Assembly (NCBI RefSeq): GCF_021390175.1
Contig: NZ_CP090004.1
Coordinates: forward strand, 1,922,001 to 1,986,000
Source: Flagellimonas sp. HMM57
GTDB lineage: Bacteria; Bacteroidota; Bacteroidia; Flavobacteriales; Flavobacteriaceae
Reading direction: 5' to 3'
DNA length: 64,000 bases
Shown here: positions 17,763 to 26,893 of the stretch, piece after piece
Layout: every line of letters starts with the position of its first letter
Position numbering within the stretch: the first letter of the stretch is position 1
Position numbers and translations under genes: made by a program
Notes under the pieces: model-generated
What the model was told of the DNA's origin: nothing
What the model saw: only the letters and a program-made list of their open reading frames with translations
The model's database searches: none

Positions 17763-19121
17763 TTACTTTACCAAGTTGATTTCAACTCTTCTGTTTTGAG
17801 TTCTACCAGCTCTAGTATTGTTAGTAGCAATAGGCTTGTCTTCACCGTATCCGATTGCAGTCAATCTATCAGAACCGATACCTTTGTCAATCAAGAAATC
17901 TCTCACAGAGTTAGCTCTCTTCTCAGAAAGTGACTGGTTCAATTTAGCGCTACCTACACTATCAGTGTGACCTTCAACGGTAAACTTAGCGTTAGGATAC
18001 TCGTTCAAGATTTGGATGATATCAACCATTACTGAAGTAGACTCAGCTTTGATGGAAGCTTTACCAGTATCGAACAAGATAGTTCTAGCGTAGTCGTTCA
18101 ATTGCTTTTGAACTTCTTCAGTTACTTCTGGGCAACCGTTGTTTGCAACAGTACCAGCTACATCTGGACATTGATCGTCTTTATCCAATACGCTGTCACC
18201 ATCTTTATCTGGCCATGGGCATCCTTTGTTTTCAGCAGGACCAGCTTCGTTAGGACAAGCATCATCTTTATCAGCAACTCCGTCACCGTCAGCATCTGGA
18301 CAACCAGCTAAAGACTCAAGACCAGCTTCATTAGGACAAGCATCATCTTTGTCAGCAACACCGTCACCATCAGAATCAGGACAACCGTTCATTTCTTTAG
18401 AACCAGCTTCGTTAGGGCAGCTATCTTTGCTATCTTCGATTCCGTCACCATCAGCATCAGGACAACCGTTGAAAGCTTCTAGACCAGCAACTTCTGGACA
18501 AGCATCGTCTTTATCGTAGATTCCGTCACCATCAGTGTCAGTTCCACCAAATTTGATGCTAAGACCTGCCATGTGCTGGAAATGTTTAACCAAGTAATCT
18601 TCGAAAGCGTGCTTGTACTGTGTTTGTAATGTAAGACCAATGTTTTCTGAAAACCATACATTAACACCAATACCACCATTTGCAGTACCAGCACCAATTT
18701 CGTCTACCCAAGTATAACCACCACCTATTTCAACAAAAGGATCTATAGTAGTGTTCTTAAGGAAGTTGTATTTAATTGTACCATCTATAGCGTAATGTGA
18801 AAGGTCATCAACTGATTGGTCACCTAATTTTTCGATTCTGTTCAAAGAACCTCTTGCACCAACAGAGAAACCATCACCAACGTATTTAGAAACAGATACA
18901 AAGGAAACAGATGGCAAGATGTTCCAGTGGTCAGATACGTTAAAGTATTCATCAAACAATGTTGTGCTTGAGAAAGGATTGTTTTCGTCATTAGTTGGGT
19001 AAACGTCAATAGCGTTCACTCCGAAACTAATCTGCCATGGATTGTTCTCGTCTTGCGCTTGTATGTTGTTAGCTCCTATAAAAACTAGGGCAACAACTAA
19101 TAATTTGCTAAGATGTTTCAT
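17763..19121 (-). CDS. OmpA family outer membrane protein with TSP type 3 repeats
   Basis: I start at the second in-frame ATG ([10 protein letters not shown]), which gives a signal peptide ending at NIQAQ and a 452-residue precursor; the first ATG is two codons upstream. Residues ~25-195 form a beta-barrel-like region. Next come about five calcium-binding thrombospondin type 3 repeats (DxDGDGxxDxxDxCP) between ~205 and 330. A C-terminal OmpA peptidoglycan-binding domain follows with [10 protein letters not shown] and the signature EGHTDSVG. It likely links the outer membrane to the cell wall, an abundant structural role in this phylum. A textbook promoter lies upstream and a strong terminator follows, so it is a single-gene unit. 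Confidence 0.93.
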   Translation of the reverse strand: MKHLSKLLVVALVFIGANNIQAQDENNPWQISFGVNAIDVYPTNDENNPFSSTTLFDEYFNVSDHWNILPSVSFVSVSKYVGDGFSVGARGSLNRIEKLGDQSVDDLSHYAIDGTIKYNFLKNTTIDPFVEIGGGYTWVDEIGAGTANGGIGVNVWFSENIGLTLQTQYKHAFEDYLVKHFQHMAGLSIKFGGTDTDGDGIYDKDDACPEVAGLEAFNGCPDADGDGIEDSKDSCPNEAGSKEMNGCPDSDGDGVADKDDACPNEAGLESLAGCPDADGDGVADKDDACPNEAGPAENKGCPWPDKDGDSVLDKDDQCPDVAGTVANNGCPEVTEEVQKQLNDYARTILFDTGKASIKAESTSVMVDIIQILNEYPNAKFTVEGHTDSVGSAKLNQSLSEKRANSVRDFLIDKGIGSDRLTAIGYGEDKPIATNNTRAGRTQNRRVEINLVK

Positions 19122-19155
19122 GCTCAAAATTTTAAGTTTAAGTGTTTATCAGCTG

Positions 19156-19187
19156 CAAATGTAAGTTGTTAAGAACTATTAACAAAA
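19156..19187 (-). promoter_or_regulatory. promoter of the OmpA gene
   Basis: On the minus strand TTTTG (19183-19187) is followed after exactly 19 nt by TACATTTG (19156-19163). This matches the Bacteroidota -33/-7 promoter consensus TTTG-N19-TAnnTTTG. The start codon lies 34 nt downstream of the -7 box. Confidence 0.75.
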
Positions 19188-19234
19188 TCAATTTTTCTTT
19201 TTTTTTAACGCAATACATAGAAGAATTGTCGCAC

Positions 19235-20428
19235 TTAAACGATTTTTAAAGTCTTACCTACCTTTATAAATGCGTTTATTGCTTGGTCCAAATGATGCTT
19301 TTCGTGAGCGGCCGATAACTGCACCCTGATTCTTGCTTTGCCCTTTGGAACTACTGGAAAGAAGAAACCGATAACGTATATATTTTCCTCCAATAGCATG
19401 TCCGCCATTTTTTGGGATAGCTTTGCGTCATATAGCATAACAGGGACTATGGCAGAGTCACCATCGATGATGTCAAAACCAGCCTCTTTCATGCCTTTCT
19501 TGAAGTAGGCCGTGTTGCTTTCGAGCTTATCTCTTAAGGAAGTGTCGTTTTCCAACATTTCAAAAACCTTAATAGAAGCTCCAACAATGGCAGGGGCCAA
19601 AGAGTTGGAAAACAGATATGGGCGGGACCTTTGACGCAATAGCTCAATAATTTCTTTTTTCCCTGTGGTATACCCTCCCATTGCACCACCTAGCGCTTTG
19701 CCCAATGTGCCGGTAATTATGTCTATCCTGTCCATGACACCTTTATCCTCCAAGGTTCCTCTGCCTGTTTCGCCAATGAATCCAGCGGAATGGCATTCAT
19801 CTATCATTACCATGGCATCGTAAGCATCTGCCAAGTCACAAATTTTATCTAGAGGAGCCAAAAGCCCGTCCATGGAGAAAACACCATCGGTAACAATTAT
19901 TTTGAACCTAGCTCCATCTTCTTTGCTTTGTTTCAGTTGAGCCTCTAAATCGGCCATGTCGTTATTTGCATATCTATAGCGTTTTGCCTTGCATAAACGA
20001 ACCCCATCAATAATGGAAGCATGGTTCAGGGAATCTGATATAATAGCATCTTCCGCGGTCAACAAAGGTTCAAAAACTCCCCCATTGGCATCAAAGGCAG
20101 CTGCATAAAGAATAGTATCTTCGGTACCATAAAAATCAGCTATTTTTCCTTCCAGTTCTTTGTGTATATCCTGAGTGCCACAAATGAACCTGACAGAGGA
20201 CATTCCAAACCCATGGGAGTCCAGTGTGTCTTTTGCAGCTTGTACCACTTCTGGATGCGATGAAAGCCCTAAATAATTATTTGCGCAAAAATTAATGACT
20301 TCCTGTCCTGTCGATATTTTTATCACCGCATCTTGTGGAGACGTTATAATACGCTCTTTTTTGAAGAGCCCTGCCTCTTTTATAGTATCCAATTCATGGG
20401 TAAGGTGTTCTTTTATCTTTCCGTACAT
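19235..20428 (-). CDS. kbl: glycine C-acetyltransferase (2-amino-3-ketobutyrate CoA ligase)
   Basis: A 397-residue PLP-dependent enzyme of the alpha-oxoamine synthase family, the usual length for Kbl. Recognisable segments are [17 protein letters not shown] near residue 45, [12 protein letters not shown] near 135, the Asp-containing [11 protein letters not shown] near 210, and the PLP lysine in [14 protein letters not shown] near 243. It converts 2-amino-3-oxobutyrate and CoA to glycine and acetyl-CoA, the second step of threonine breakdown; the partner threonine dehydrogenase is not in this window. It starts 9 nt after the addA-like gene ends, so the two are probably co-transcribed although unrelated in function. 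Confidence 0.92.
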   Translation of the reverse strand: MYGKIKEHLTHELDTIKEAGLFKKERIITSPQDAVIKISTGQEVINFCANNYLGLSSHPEVVQAAKDTLDSHGFGMSSVRFICGTQDIHKELEGKIADFYGTEDTILYAAAFDANGGVFEPLLTAEDAIISDSLNHASIIDGVRLCKAKRYRYANNDMADLEAQLKQSKEDGARFKIIVTDGVFSMDGLLAPLDKICDLADAYDAMVMIDECHSAGFIGETGRGTLEDKGVMDRIDIITGTLGKALGGAMGGYTTGKKEIIELLRQRSRPYLFSNSLAPAIVGASIKVFEMLENDTSLRDKLESNTAYFKKGMKEAGFDIIDGDSAIVPVMLYDAKLSQKMADMLLEENIYVIGFFFPVVPKGKARIRVQLSAAHEKHHLDQAINAFIKVGKTLKIV

Positions 20429-20437
20429 AGTTTTTAA

Positions 20438-23400
20438 TTAAAGGAAAATAGGATTTATTTTTTGGTCAATATAGACAATTATAGCATGTTTAATTTCAAA
20501 ATTCATGTCTTTTAATACTTGGGCATATTCTAAAATTTGCTGTTCGTGCGAAATAGAGGGCTTTCCCGTTTTGTAGTCCATAATAACTACAGTATTTCCT
20601 TTTACCGCAAGACGATCTGGTCGGAAGGATTTTCCAGATACAGTTAGTATTTCTTGCTCGTTCAGGATTTCGTAATCATTGGAAAAGTAGCTTTTTAGCT
20701 CAGGATGGTTTACAACAGCTAAAATCTTTTGTTCTAGGTAATCTTCAAATTCTTTTTGAAGATGTCCCCATTCTTTTAGTTCCTTGATTACGTTTTCAAT
20801 ATCATCTGAAGTTTTAATGTTGCCGAGCGTATGATGGACCAAATTGCCCATTTCGATAGCGGTTCTTTTTTGATCATCCCATAACTGACCGGATTTGGTT
20901 GAAACAGTAAAGCCTTCGTCCCTTTTGTTTCTTGTGATATATGGGATATATTGATTCTCTTCCAACGTTTCAGAATTGACAGTATCATTTTTTAATATGC
21001 TTCCGAAGGAATAACATGTTTCTTCGTCTTTATAAAGACCTTGCTCTTGTAAATAATAAAGGAATACATCCGAATAGGAATTGGCCTCAGCCAAAACGCT
21101 ATTTTTTTTACCTTCTTCAGAAATAATGAACAGCCCCTTTTTGGCACGGGTCAAAGCTACGTACAGCACATTAATGGCATCCAAGGTTGTTTTTTTGGAT
21201 TCATCCAAATAGATTTCTGCGGCAACCTCATTATAATGTAACATTTCTTGATTGATATTCACCAAAAACTCTGGTAACCCTAGGTTTTCTTCAACAGCTG
21301 TCGTAGGAATCCAAGACTTCTTCTTTTTTCTTTTATCATCGATTATAGTATTGGCAAAAGGAAAAATCACAATTGGAAATTCCAGACCCTTAGCTTTGTG
21401 AATCGTCATGATCCTAATGGCATTTATAGTATCTGGAGCGGCTATGGAGAGCGTATTCTTCTTTTGTTCCCAATGCTTTAGAAAAGAATGAATTTCAGGA
21501 CCTTCCTTTTTCTCTATAAGTAATACTTCATCCATTAGAAAGGTAAGATAAGCGGCATCGGTTTTGGAGAGGTCAAATTGAACGATGGCATTTTCCAAAA
21601 TATTGAAAACAGACAGCCCCTTCAATTTTGAGATATGAAATCCATAGTTTTTTGAAAGCAATAGTTGTGGGTCATTAATGGCTTGGGCTATAAAATCATG
21701 TCTAGTATCTTCAGAAGGAGCTAAGAACATCAAAACCTCATAAACCGCATCTTTATCATGAACATTATCGATTAGTTTCAACAATGATATCAAGAAATTT
21801 ACCTTATGGTTTTTACCAAGCAATAACGAATCCGATGAAATTACGGGAACCCTGTTCTGAAGTAAGAAATCAGCGAGCAACATTCCTTTGGAATTGTCAC
21901 GCACCAGAATACAAATATCTGAATAGCGGTAGGCATGTAATGTAGCTTGGTCAATTGCCTTTAAAACTTCGGCACAATAGGCTTCTTCATTTTTTTGTGG
22001 AGTATCCCCTTGTACGAATGACAGTTGTACAAAACCACCCGATTCGCTATTTGGTTTTTGATTACTGCCTTCTAAGAATAGTGTTCTGTAATCCTCATTT
22101 TTAAATAAAGGCGCAATGGTAGCAAAAAAAGTATTGTTAAATTGAACAATCTCCTTGTGGCTTCTCCAATTGGTATCTAGGGTTTTTACCGTTGGATTCA
22201 GTACAAAAGGATTGTTTTGGATCATTAATAGATTTAAAAACTGTTCGGCCCTACCACCTCTCCATCTATAAATGGCCTGTTTTACATCACCAACAAGAAA
22301 TAAAGAACCACGTTCTCTTTTTTCGTCTTCGCTTTCGAGGGCATTACTGATCAAAGGAATTAGGTTGTTCCATTGCATTTGAGAAGTGTCTTGGAACTCA
22401 TCAATAAAATAATGGCGGTACTTTTCTCCTAATCTTTCATATATAAAAGGTACAGGTTGATTTTTGATTTCTTTGGAAAGCAGGGAATTTAAAGAGGAAA
22501 TGGGGATAATATCCTTTTCAAGCTCAATGTTTTTTATTTCTTTGGCTATCTCATTGATTAGGGCCAATGGAACGATATTGCCGTAGATATTTTTAAAATA
22601 ATTGAGTTGATATAGTACTTTTTTAATTGTTGAAAATTGGTTGAGCACGATTGCCCCGAGCTTGGTGGAATCCCGTTTATCTGCTGCCTTTAGAATTTTA
22701 CCATCAATTAGGTTTTGTTCCAGTTTGTTGCTGTAGAGCACCTTAACATTGAATTCTTTATTCTGAATTTTTTTAAAATGGTTTGGAAGGGTTTGTCTTG
22801 GAAAATCGGAAGCATCAAACCCAAGAGCATCAATTTCTGAAAGAGTTCTTTCTGCCGCTTCAACGGCTTTTTTTTCCAATAGTTTAATTTCCTTTGTAAC
22901 CTTGGCTTGTATCCGTTTAAAATCTCCTAAGGATTTTGATTCCAGTTTTTCAAGATAGGGGGCATGGTTTTCTTGAAAAAGTAGCTTTCCAATTTCTACA
23001 AGATCATAAGAAATATTCCAGCTTTTGTCATCATCAATTTTCTCAAGAGCAAAAGCAATAAGTATATCGGTAAGCTCTCTATCACTGCCCGAGCGTTCCA
23101 ATAAATTACCAACAGCCTCTTCCAAAAGCTGTTCGGTGTCCAGTTCTACTTCAAAGTTTTGGGAAAGTTGAAGGTCCCTGGCAAACGTTTTTATGATTTT
23201 GTGGTTAAACTTATCTATGGTAGAGATTTCGAAAAAAGAATAGTTGTGCAGAATTCTTTTAAGGACACGTTTTGATTTTGATTGCAACTGCTGGGCATTC
23301 AATGAAAGGTCTTGGCAAATTTCATGAAAAAGGGCTCCTTGATCAGCGGGATTTTTAATAGACCCAAAACTGTATAAGCTCTCAAGAATTCTGGTTTTCA

Positions 23401-23560
23401 TTTCCTCCACGGCTTTGTTCGTAAAGGTTATGGCCAATATTTGCCTAAACTTGGTTGGGGAATCATTGGAGAACAATAACTTAAGATACTCCTTGGTCAA
23501 GGTATATGTTTTACCAGAACCAGCAGATGCATTGTATATTTTAAAGTTGGACGTCCCCAA
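20438..23560 (-). CDS. addA: AddA-like UvrD/Rep helicase with C-terminal nuclease domain
   Basis: A 1040-residue superfamily 1 helicase. Walker A is NASAGSGKTYTL near residue 10, motif II IDEFQDTSQMQW near 395, motif IV LDTNWRSHKEIV near 465, motif V MTIHKAKGLEFP near 720, and motif VI YVALTRAKKGL near 800. A PD-(D/E)XK nuclease with IMDYKTGKP follows near residue 1005. This is the AddA layout, and addB lies three genes away. The frame has no ATG near its start: translation would begin at TTG 23560, directly after an A7 tract and only four codons after an in-frame stop. Walker A lies ten residues in, so little can be missing. Confidence 0.85.
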   Translation of the reverse strand: MGTSNFKIYNASAGSGKTYTLTKEYLKLLFSNDSPTKFRQILAITFTNKAVEEMKTRILESLYSFGSIKNPADQGALFHEICQDLSLNAQQLQSKSKRVLKRILHNYSFFEISTIDKFNHKIIKTFARDLQLSQNFEVELDTEQLLEEAVGNLLERSGSDRELTDILIAFALEKIDDDKSWNISYDLVEIGKLLFQENHAPYLEKLESKSLGDFKRIQAKVTKEIKLLEKKAVEAAERTLSEIDALGFDASDFPRQTLPNHFKKIQNKEFNVKVLYSNKLEQNLIDGKILKAADKRDSTKLGAIVLNQFSTIKKVLYQLNYFKNIYGNIVPLALINEIAKEIKNIELEKDIIPISSLNSLLSKEIKNQPVPFIYERLGEKYRHYFIDEFQDTSQMQWNNLIPLISNALESEDEKRERGSLFLVGDVKQAIYRWRGGRAEQFLNLLMIQNNPFVLNPTVKTLDTNWRSHKEIVQFNNTFFATIAPLFKNEDYRTLFLEGSNQKPNSESGGFVQLSFVQGDTPQKNEEAYCAEVLKAIDQATLHAYRYSDICILVRDNSKGMLLADFLLQNRVPVISSDSLLLGKNHKVNFLISLLKLIDNVHDKDAVYEVLMFLAPSEDTRHDFIAQAINDPQLLLSKNYGFHISKLKGLSVFNILENAIVQFDLSKTDAAYLTFLMDEVLLIEKKEGPEIHSFLKHWEQKKNTLSIAAPDTINAIRIMTIHKAKGLEFPIVIFPFANTIIDDKRKKKKSWIPTTAVEENLGLPEFLVNINQEMLHYNEVAAEIYLDESKKTTLDAINVLYVALTRAKKGLFIISEEGKKNSVLAEANSYSDVFLYYLQEQGLYKDEETCYSFGSILKNDTVNSETLEENQYIPYITRNKRDEGFTVSTKSGQLWDDQKRTAIEMGNLVHHTLGNIKTSDDIENVIKELKEWGHLQKEFEDYLEQKILAVVNHPELKSYFSNDYEILNEQEILTVSGKSFRPDRLAVKGNTVVIMDYKTGKPSISHEQQILEYAQVLKDMNFEIKHAIIVYIDQKINPIFL

Positions 23561-23675
23561 TTTTTTTCTTGCAAATTACGGATTACCTCACTTAACTTAA
23601 CAAGGAATTAAATGAATATATCTCTTAAAACCGTATTTTTACAAGAATCATTAATAACTTAAAAACAAAATAATT

Positions 23676-24284
23676 ATGGCTTTTGAATTACCAAAATTAC
23701 CTTATGCGTATGATGCTCTAGAGCCTCATATTGACGCAAGAACAATGGAAATTCACCACACAAAGCACCATAATGGCTATACCACTAAATTAAATGGTGC
23801 AATTGCGGGTACGGATTTAGAAGGAAAAGAGATTCTTGATATTTTATCCAATCTTGACATGTCCAATGGAGCAGTTAGAAACAATGGTGGAGGATTTTAC
23901 AACCACAGTCTTTTTTGGGAAGTAATGTCACCAGATGGAGGCGGTCAGCCAAGCGGTGATCTAGCTACGGCAATCGATGAAGCTTTTGGCTCTTTTGATA
24001 GCTTTAAAGAGGAGTTTAGCACTGCAGCTGGAACTAGATTTGGGTCTGGATGGGCATGGCTTTGTGTACACGAAGGTGGTAAACTTACAATTTGTTCAAC
24101 GCCAAACCAAGATAACCCAATAATGCCCGAAACGGGTTGTGGGGGAAATCCTATTATGGGATTGGATGTTTGGGAACATGCCTATTACTTAAACTATCAA
24201 AACAAGAGACCGGATTATGTTTCTGCATTTTTCAATGTTATCAATTGGGATAAGGTTTCCGAGAACTATCAAGCTGGGAAATAA
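23676..24284 (+). CDS. sod: superoxide dismutase, Fe/Mn family
   Basis: A 202-residue enzyme of normal length. Metal ligands are visible: His in [12 protein letters not shown] near residue 27, His in [10 protein letters not shown] near residue 76, and Asp and His in [12 protein letters not shown] near residues 164 and 168. The motif [11 protein letters not shown] and TPNQDNP lean towards the manganese or cambialistic type rather than strict Fe-SOD, but metal use cannot be fixed from sequence. It removes superoxide in the cytoplasm. A clear terminator follows, so it is monocistronic. Confidence 0.92.
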   Translation: MAFELPKLPYAYDALEPHIDARTMEIHHTKHHNGYTTKLNGAIAGTDLEGKEILDILSNLDMSNGAVRNNGGGFYNHSLFWEVMSPDGGGQPSGDLATAIDEAFGSFDSFKEEFSTAAGTRFGSGWAWLCVHEGGKLTICSTPNQDNPIMPETGCGGNPIMGLDVWEHAYYLNYQNKRPDYVSAFFNVINWDKVSENYQAGK

Positions 24285-24306
24285 GTAAATAGCATTTTTT
24301 AGATTT

Positions 24307-24340
24307 AAAAAGGCCCTGTACAATTTTGTACAGGGCCTTT
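24307..24340 (+). terminator. intrinsic terminator of sod
   Basis: AAAGGCCCTGTACAA at 24309-24323 pairs perfectly with 24326-24340 around a 2-nt loop. It follows the sod stop codon by about 25 nt. Confidence 0.85.
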
Positions 24341-24365
24341 GTATTTCATGAAAAGTCAAAAATAG

Positions 24366-24435
24366 AAAAGGGTGAGGAAGCCCTCACCCTTTTCGTCCCA
24401 AATCTTACCATAAACTTAACCTACTTATGCTATGG
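24366..24435 (-). ncRNA. tandem small RNA gene, copy 1 of 3
   Basis: Read on the minus strand, this unit begins CCATAGCATAAGTAGG, continues with GTTTATGGTAAGATTTGGG, and ends in a 12-bp hairpin (AAAAGGGTGAGG/CCTCACCCTTTT) with a T-run, an intrinsic terminator. Exactly 5 nt upstream of the CCATAG start lies TATTTTAG (24441-24448), a -7 box, and 19 nt further upstream is CTTTTG (24468-24473), a -33 box. The predicted RNA is about 70 nt. CCAT near the 5' end can pair with ATGG about 24 nt later. No open frame is present. Copies 2 and 3 share the body but have different terminator stems. Confidence 0.7.
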
Positions 24436-24558
24436 CAAAACTAAAATACTGGTATTGTGAGAAATAACAAAAGTTTTTGTGGAATTTTTTGATTTTTCAA
24501 ATTTCTAAAAGTGGCCGCAGCTCGCTTAAAATCTGTTAAATCGTTGGGGTTCAAATAT

Positions 24559-24628
24559 AAAGAGGGCGAAGTCTCCTTCGCCCTCTTTCCCCAAATCTTA
24601 CCATGAACTTAACCTACTTATGCTATGG
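24559..24628 (-). ncRNA. tandem small RNA gene, copy 2 of 3
   Basis: The body is the same as copy 1 (CCATAGCATAAGTAGG, then GTTCATGGTAAGATTTGGGG). The terminator differs: a perfect 13-bp stem AAAGAGGGCGAAG/CTTCGCCCTCTTT. The -7 box TATTTTTG (24634-24641), a perfect TAnnTTTG, again lies exactly 5 nt upstream of the CCATAG start. A poorer -33 element, TTTTAC (24661-24666), sits at 19 nt. Conserved body plus changed stem sequence with preserved pairing argues for a functional structured RNA. Confidence 0.7.
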
Positions 24629-24773
24629 TTCTCCAAAAATAGGGCAAGCTTATCCTTTGAGTAAAAGCTTTTAGATGAAACCCTAATTATTTGGTTGAAT
24701 TACTATGGGTGTCGTTGGCGGGTACTATTGATGAGGAAAAAGATTACGAGCGTAAAGTTGAACTGTATAAAAT

Positions 24774-24844
24774 AAAAAAGGTGGAATAGCTTCCACCTTT
24801 TTTGCCCCAAATCTTACCATGAACTTAACCTACTTATGCTATGG
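24774..24844 (-). ncRNA. tandem small RNA gene, copy 3 of 3
   Basis: Third copy with the same body sequence and a third, different terminator stem: AAAAAAGGTGGAA pairs perfectly with TTCCACCTTTTTT. The -7 box TACTTTAG (24850-24857) is again 5 nt from the start. TTTTTG (24880-24885) lies 22 nt further upstream as a -33 candidate. The spacers between copies (about 125-145 nt) are not conserved apart from promoter elements. Confidence 0.7.
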
Positions 24845-24947
24845 CTCTGCTAAAGTAGTTTTGACTTTATCCTATCGTACAAAAACCCGCCAATCTACTC
24901 GTTTCATCGATGAAATGCACATATTTTGCGAAATAAGAAAAAGCGAA

Positions 24948-26846
24948 TTAATAAGCTCTTTGATTCTTCCCCTCGTAGAAATTAATGAAGGCCCTGTTTA
25001 CGACTCTATTACCGCCGGGAGTTGGATAATTGCCTGTAAAATACCAATCTCCTAAATTTTTTGGACAAGACCTATGTAAATCTTCAATTGTTTGATATAT
25101 AATGTCAACTTCCGCATTAATATCATCTGGGCTCAGTATCTCGGCGGTTTTCTTTGAGATTTGCTGTGCCGTAAAAGGCGCGTAGAACTCCTTTACATAG
25201 TTTACCACCTCTTTGTCCTTTGAGCTTGTTTGTGCGAGACACTTTTCATAAATCTCTTTTATGATATGGGTTGTCCCATTTTCTTTATGTAGCGCATGTG
25301 CCGCTTTAAAAGCAACAAAATCTTCCAATTTGGCCATATCGATACCATAACAATCTGGATATCTAATTTGAGGTGCTGATGAAACCACGATTATTTTCTT
25401 GGGGGATAATCGGTCTAGAATCTTAAGAATACTCTTTTTTAGCGTTGTGCCCCTAACGATACTATCATCTATAATGACAAGGTTGTCGTTCTTTTTTACA
25501 GAACCATAAGAAACATCATAAACATGGGTTACTAAATCATCCCTACTGCTATCTTGGGTAATAAAAGTTCTCAGCTTTGCATCTTTGATGGCCACCTTTT
25601 CTATTCTTGGCCTAACATCTAAAATCTCATGGAGTTCATCCCCCGTAATTTTTGTGCCCAGTGCCAATATTTGTTCTTCTTTTCTTTTATTGAGATAATT
25701 TTGGGCCTCTTTCACCATTCCATAGAACGAAGTTTCTGCGGTGTTGGGGATGTATGAAAATACGGTGTTGACCAAGTCATTATCAATGGATTTTAAAATC
25801 TGGGGGAATACCAATTTTCCCAGCATTTTTCGTTCCTGATAAATTTCTTTATCGCTTCCCCTAGAAAAATAGATGCGTTCAAAAGAACAGGCTTTTCGTT
25901 CTGTAGGTTCCAATATTTCTTCGAGATGGACGGATCCATTCTTTTTTATAATGACAGCATGCCCTGGATCTAGCTCTTTCACACTCTCGTAGGGAACATT
26001 AAAGACAGTTTGAATGACCGGCCGCTCCGATGCAACGGCCACAATTTCGTCATCCTTATAATAGTAGCCTGGCCGTATTCCGGCAGGATCTCTAAATACA
26101 AAGGCATCTCCATGCCCTAAAAGACCTGCCATGGCATAACCGCCATCCCAATTTTTGGCAGCTTTCCTTAAGATTTTGGCAACATTTAAACGCTCCGCTA
26201 TTAAGGGCGAAGCCTCTCTTTTATTAAAGCCTTCCTTTTTTATTTGTTTGTATAGTTTGGCTACGGCATCGTCCAGAAAATGTCCAATTTTTTCCATGAC
26301 AGTTACCGTATCTGCCATTTCCTTGGGATGCTGGCCAAGTGTAACCAAGTTGTTGAACAGTTCGTCCACGTTGGTCATATTAAAATTTCCGGCAACAATA
26401 AGATTACGGTGCATCCAATTGTTCTGTCTTAAAAAAGGATGAACACTTTCTATACTATTCTTACCAAAAGTTCCATAGCGAACGTGACCCATCAATAGCT
26501 CTCCTATATATGGAATATGTTTTTTTTGAAGGTCAACGTCATTCTCATATTCGGGATATTCTGCAAATGCAGTGTTTATTCTATTGTTTATTTGGGCAAA
26601 AATATCTTGTATTGGCTGTTGTTGTGCGGAACGTACGCGACTCATGTAACGTTCTCCCGGATTCATATCCAGCTTTATGCTTGCAAAACCAGCTCCGTCC
26701 TGACCTCTATTGTGCTGTTTTTCCATCATTAGGTACATCTTGTTGACGCCGTAGAAAGCAGTACCGTATTTTTCTTTGTAGTACTCAAGAGGTTTAAGCA
26801 AACGGATCAGTGATATTCCGCATTCGTGCTTAATAGGATCACTCAT
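24948..26846 (-). CDS. amidophosphoribosyltransferase-like protein (PurF family)
   Basis: A 632-residue protein. An N-terminal class II glutamine amidotransferase domain has its catalytic Cys at position 9 (KHECGISL), so a short propeptide would be removed, as in some PurF enzymes. It is followed by the RGQDGAGFASI loop. The C-terminal phosphoribosyltransferase domain carries the PRPP motif VIIDDSIVRGTT near residue 470. Canonical PurF is about 500 residues; this long form occurs in Bacteroidota. It would transfer glutamine amide nitrogen to PRPP, the first step of purine synthesis. purN lies nearby on the same strand. I leave the symbol open because the long form may be a paralogue of the main purF. 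Confidence 0.8.
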   Translation of the reverse strand: MSDPIKHECGISLIRLLKPLEYYKEKYGTAFYGVNKMYLMMEKQHNRGQDGAGFASIKLDMNPGERYMSRVRSAQQQPIQDIFAQINNRINTAFAEYPEYENDVDLQKKHIPYIGELLMGHVRYGTFGKNSIESVHPFLRQNNWMHRNLIVAGNFNMTNVDELFNNLVTLGQHPKEMADTVTVMEKIGHFLDDAVAKLYKQIKKEGFNKREASPLIAERLNVAKILRKAAKNWDGGYAMAGLLGHGDAFVFRDPAGIRPGYYYKDDEIVAVASERPVIQTVFNVPYESVKELDPGHAVIIKKNGSVHLEEILEPTERKACSFERIYFSRGSDKEIYQERKMLGKLVFPQILKSIDNDLVNTVFSYIPNTAETSFYGMVKEAQNYLNKRKEEQILALGTKITGDELHEILDVRPRIEKVAIKDAKLRTFITQDSSRDDLVTHVYDVSYGSVKKNDNLVIIDDSIVRGTTLKKSILKILDRLSPKKIIVVSSAPQIRYPDCYGIDMAKLEDFVAFKAAHALHKENGTTHIIKEIYEKCLAQTSSKDKEVVNYVKEFYAPFTAQQISKKTAEILSPDDINAEVDIIYQTIEDLHRSCPKNLGDWYFTGNYPTPGGNRVVNRAFINFYEGKNQRAY

Positions 26847-26866
26847 AATATCTTAAAAATAAAAAA

Positions 26867-26887
26867 GCCCTGAAAAATTTTCAGGGC
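26867..26887 (-). terminator. hairpin between the PfkB kinase and the PurF-like gene
   Basis: GCCCTGAAAA at 26867-26876 pairs with TTTTCAGGGC at 26878-26887. On the minus strand it follows the PfkB kinase stop and precedes the PurF-like start by 20 nt. An A-run on the plus strand gives a T-run at the minus-strand 3' side, as expected of a terminator or attenuator. Confidence 0.7.
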
Positions 26888-26893
26888 AGGTAT

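Noticed and set aside
18226..18519. 97-codon plus-strand frame rich in Ser, Pro and Ala
   Set aside because: It is antisense to the TSP type 3 repeats of the OmpA gene and simply reflects their periodic codons.
24679..24789. Open frame of 36 codons reading GTIDEEKDYERKVELYKIKK between small RNA copies 2 and 3
   Set aside because: It looks protein-like but has no ATG and ends inside the terminator of copy 3. It may be a remnant, but support is too thin for a feature.
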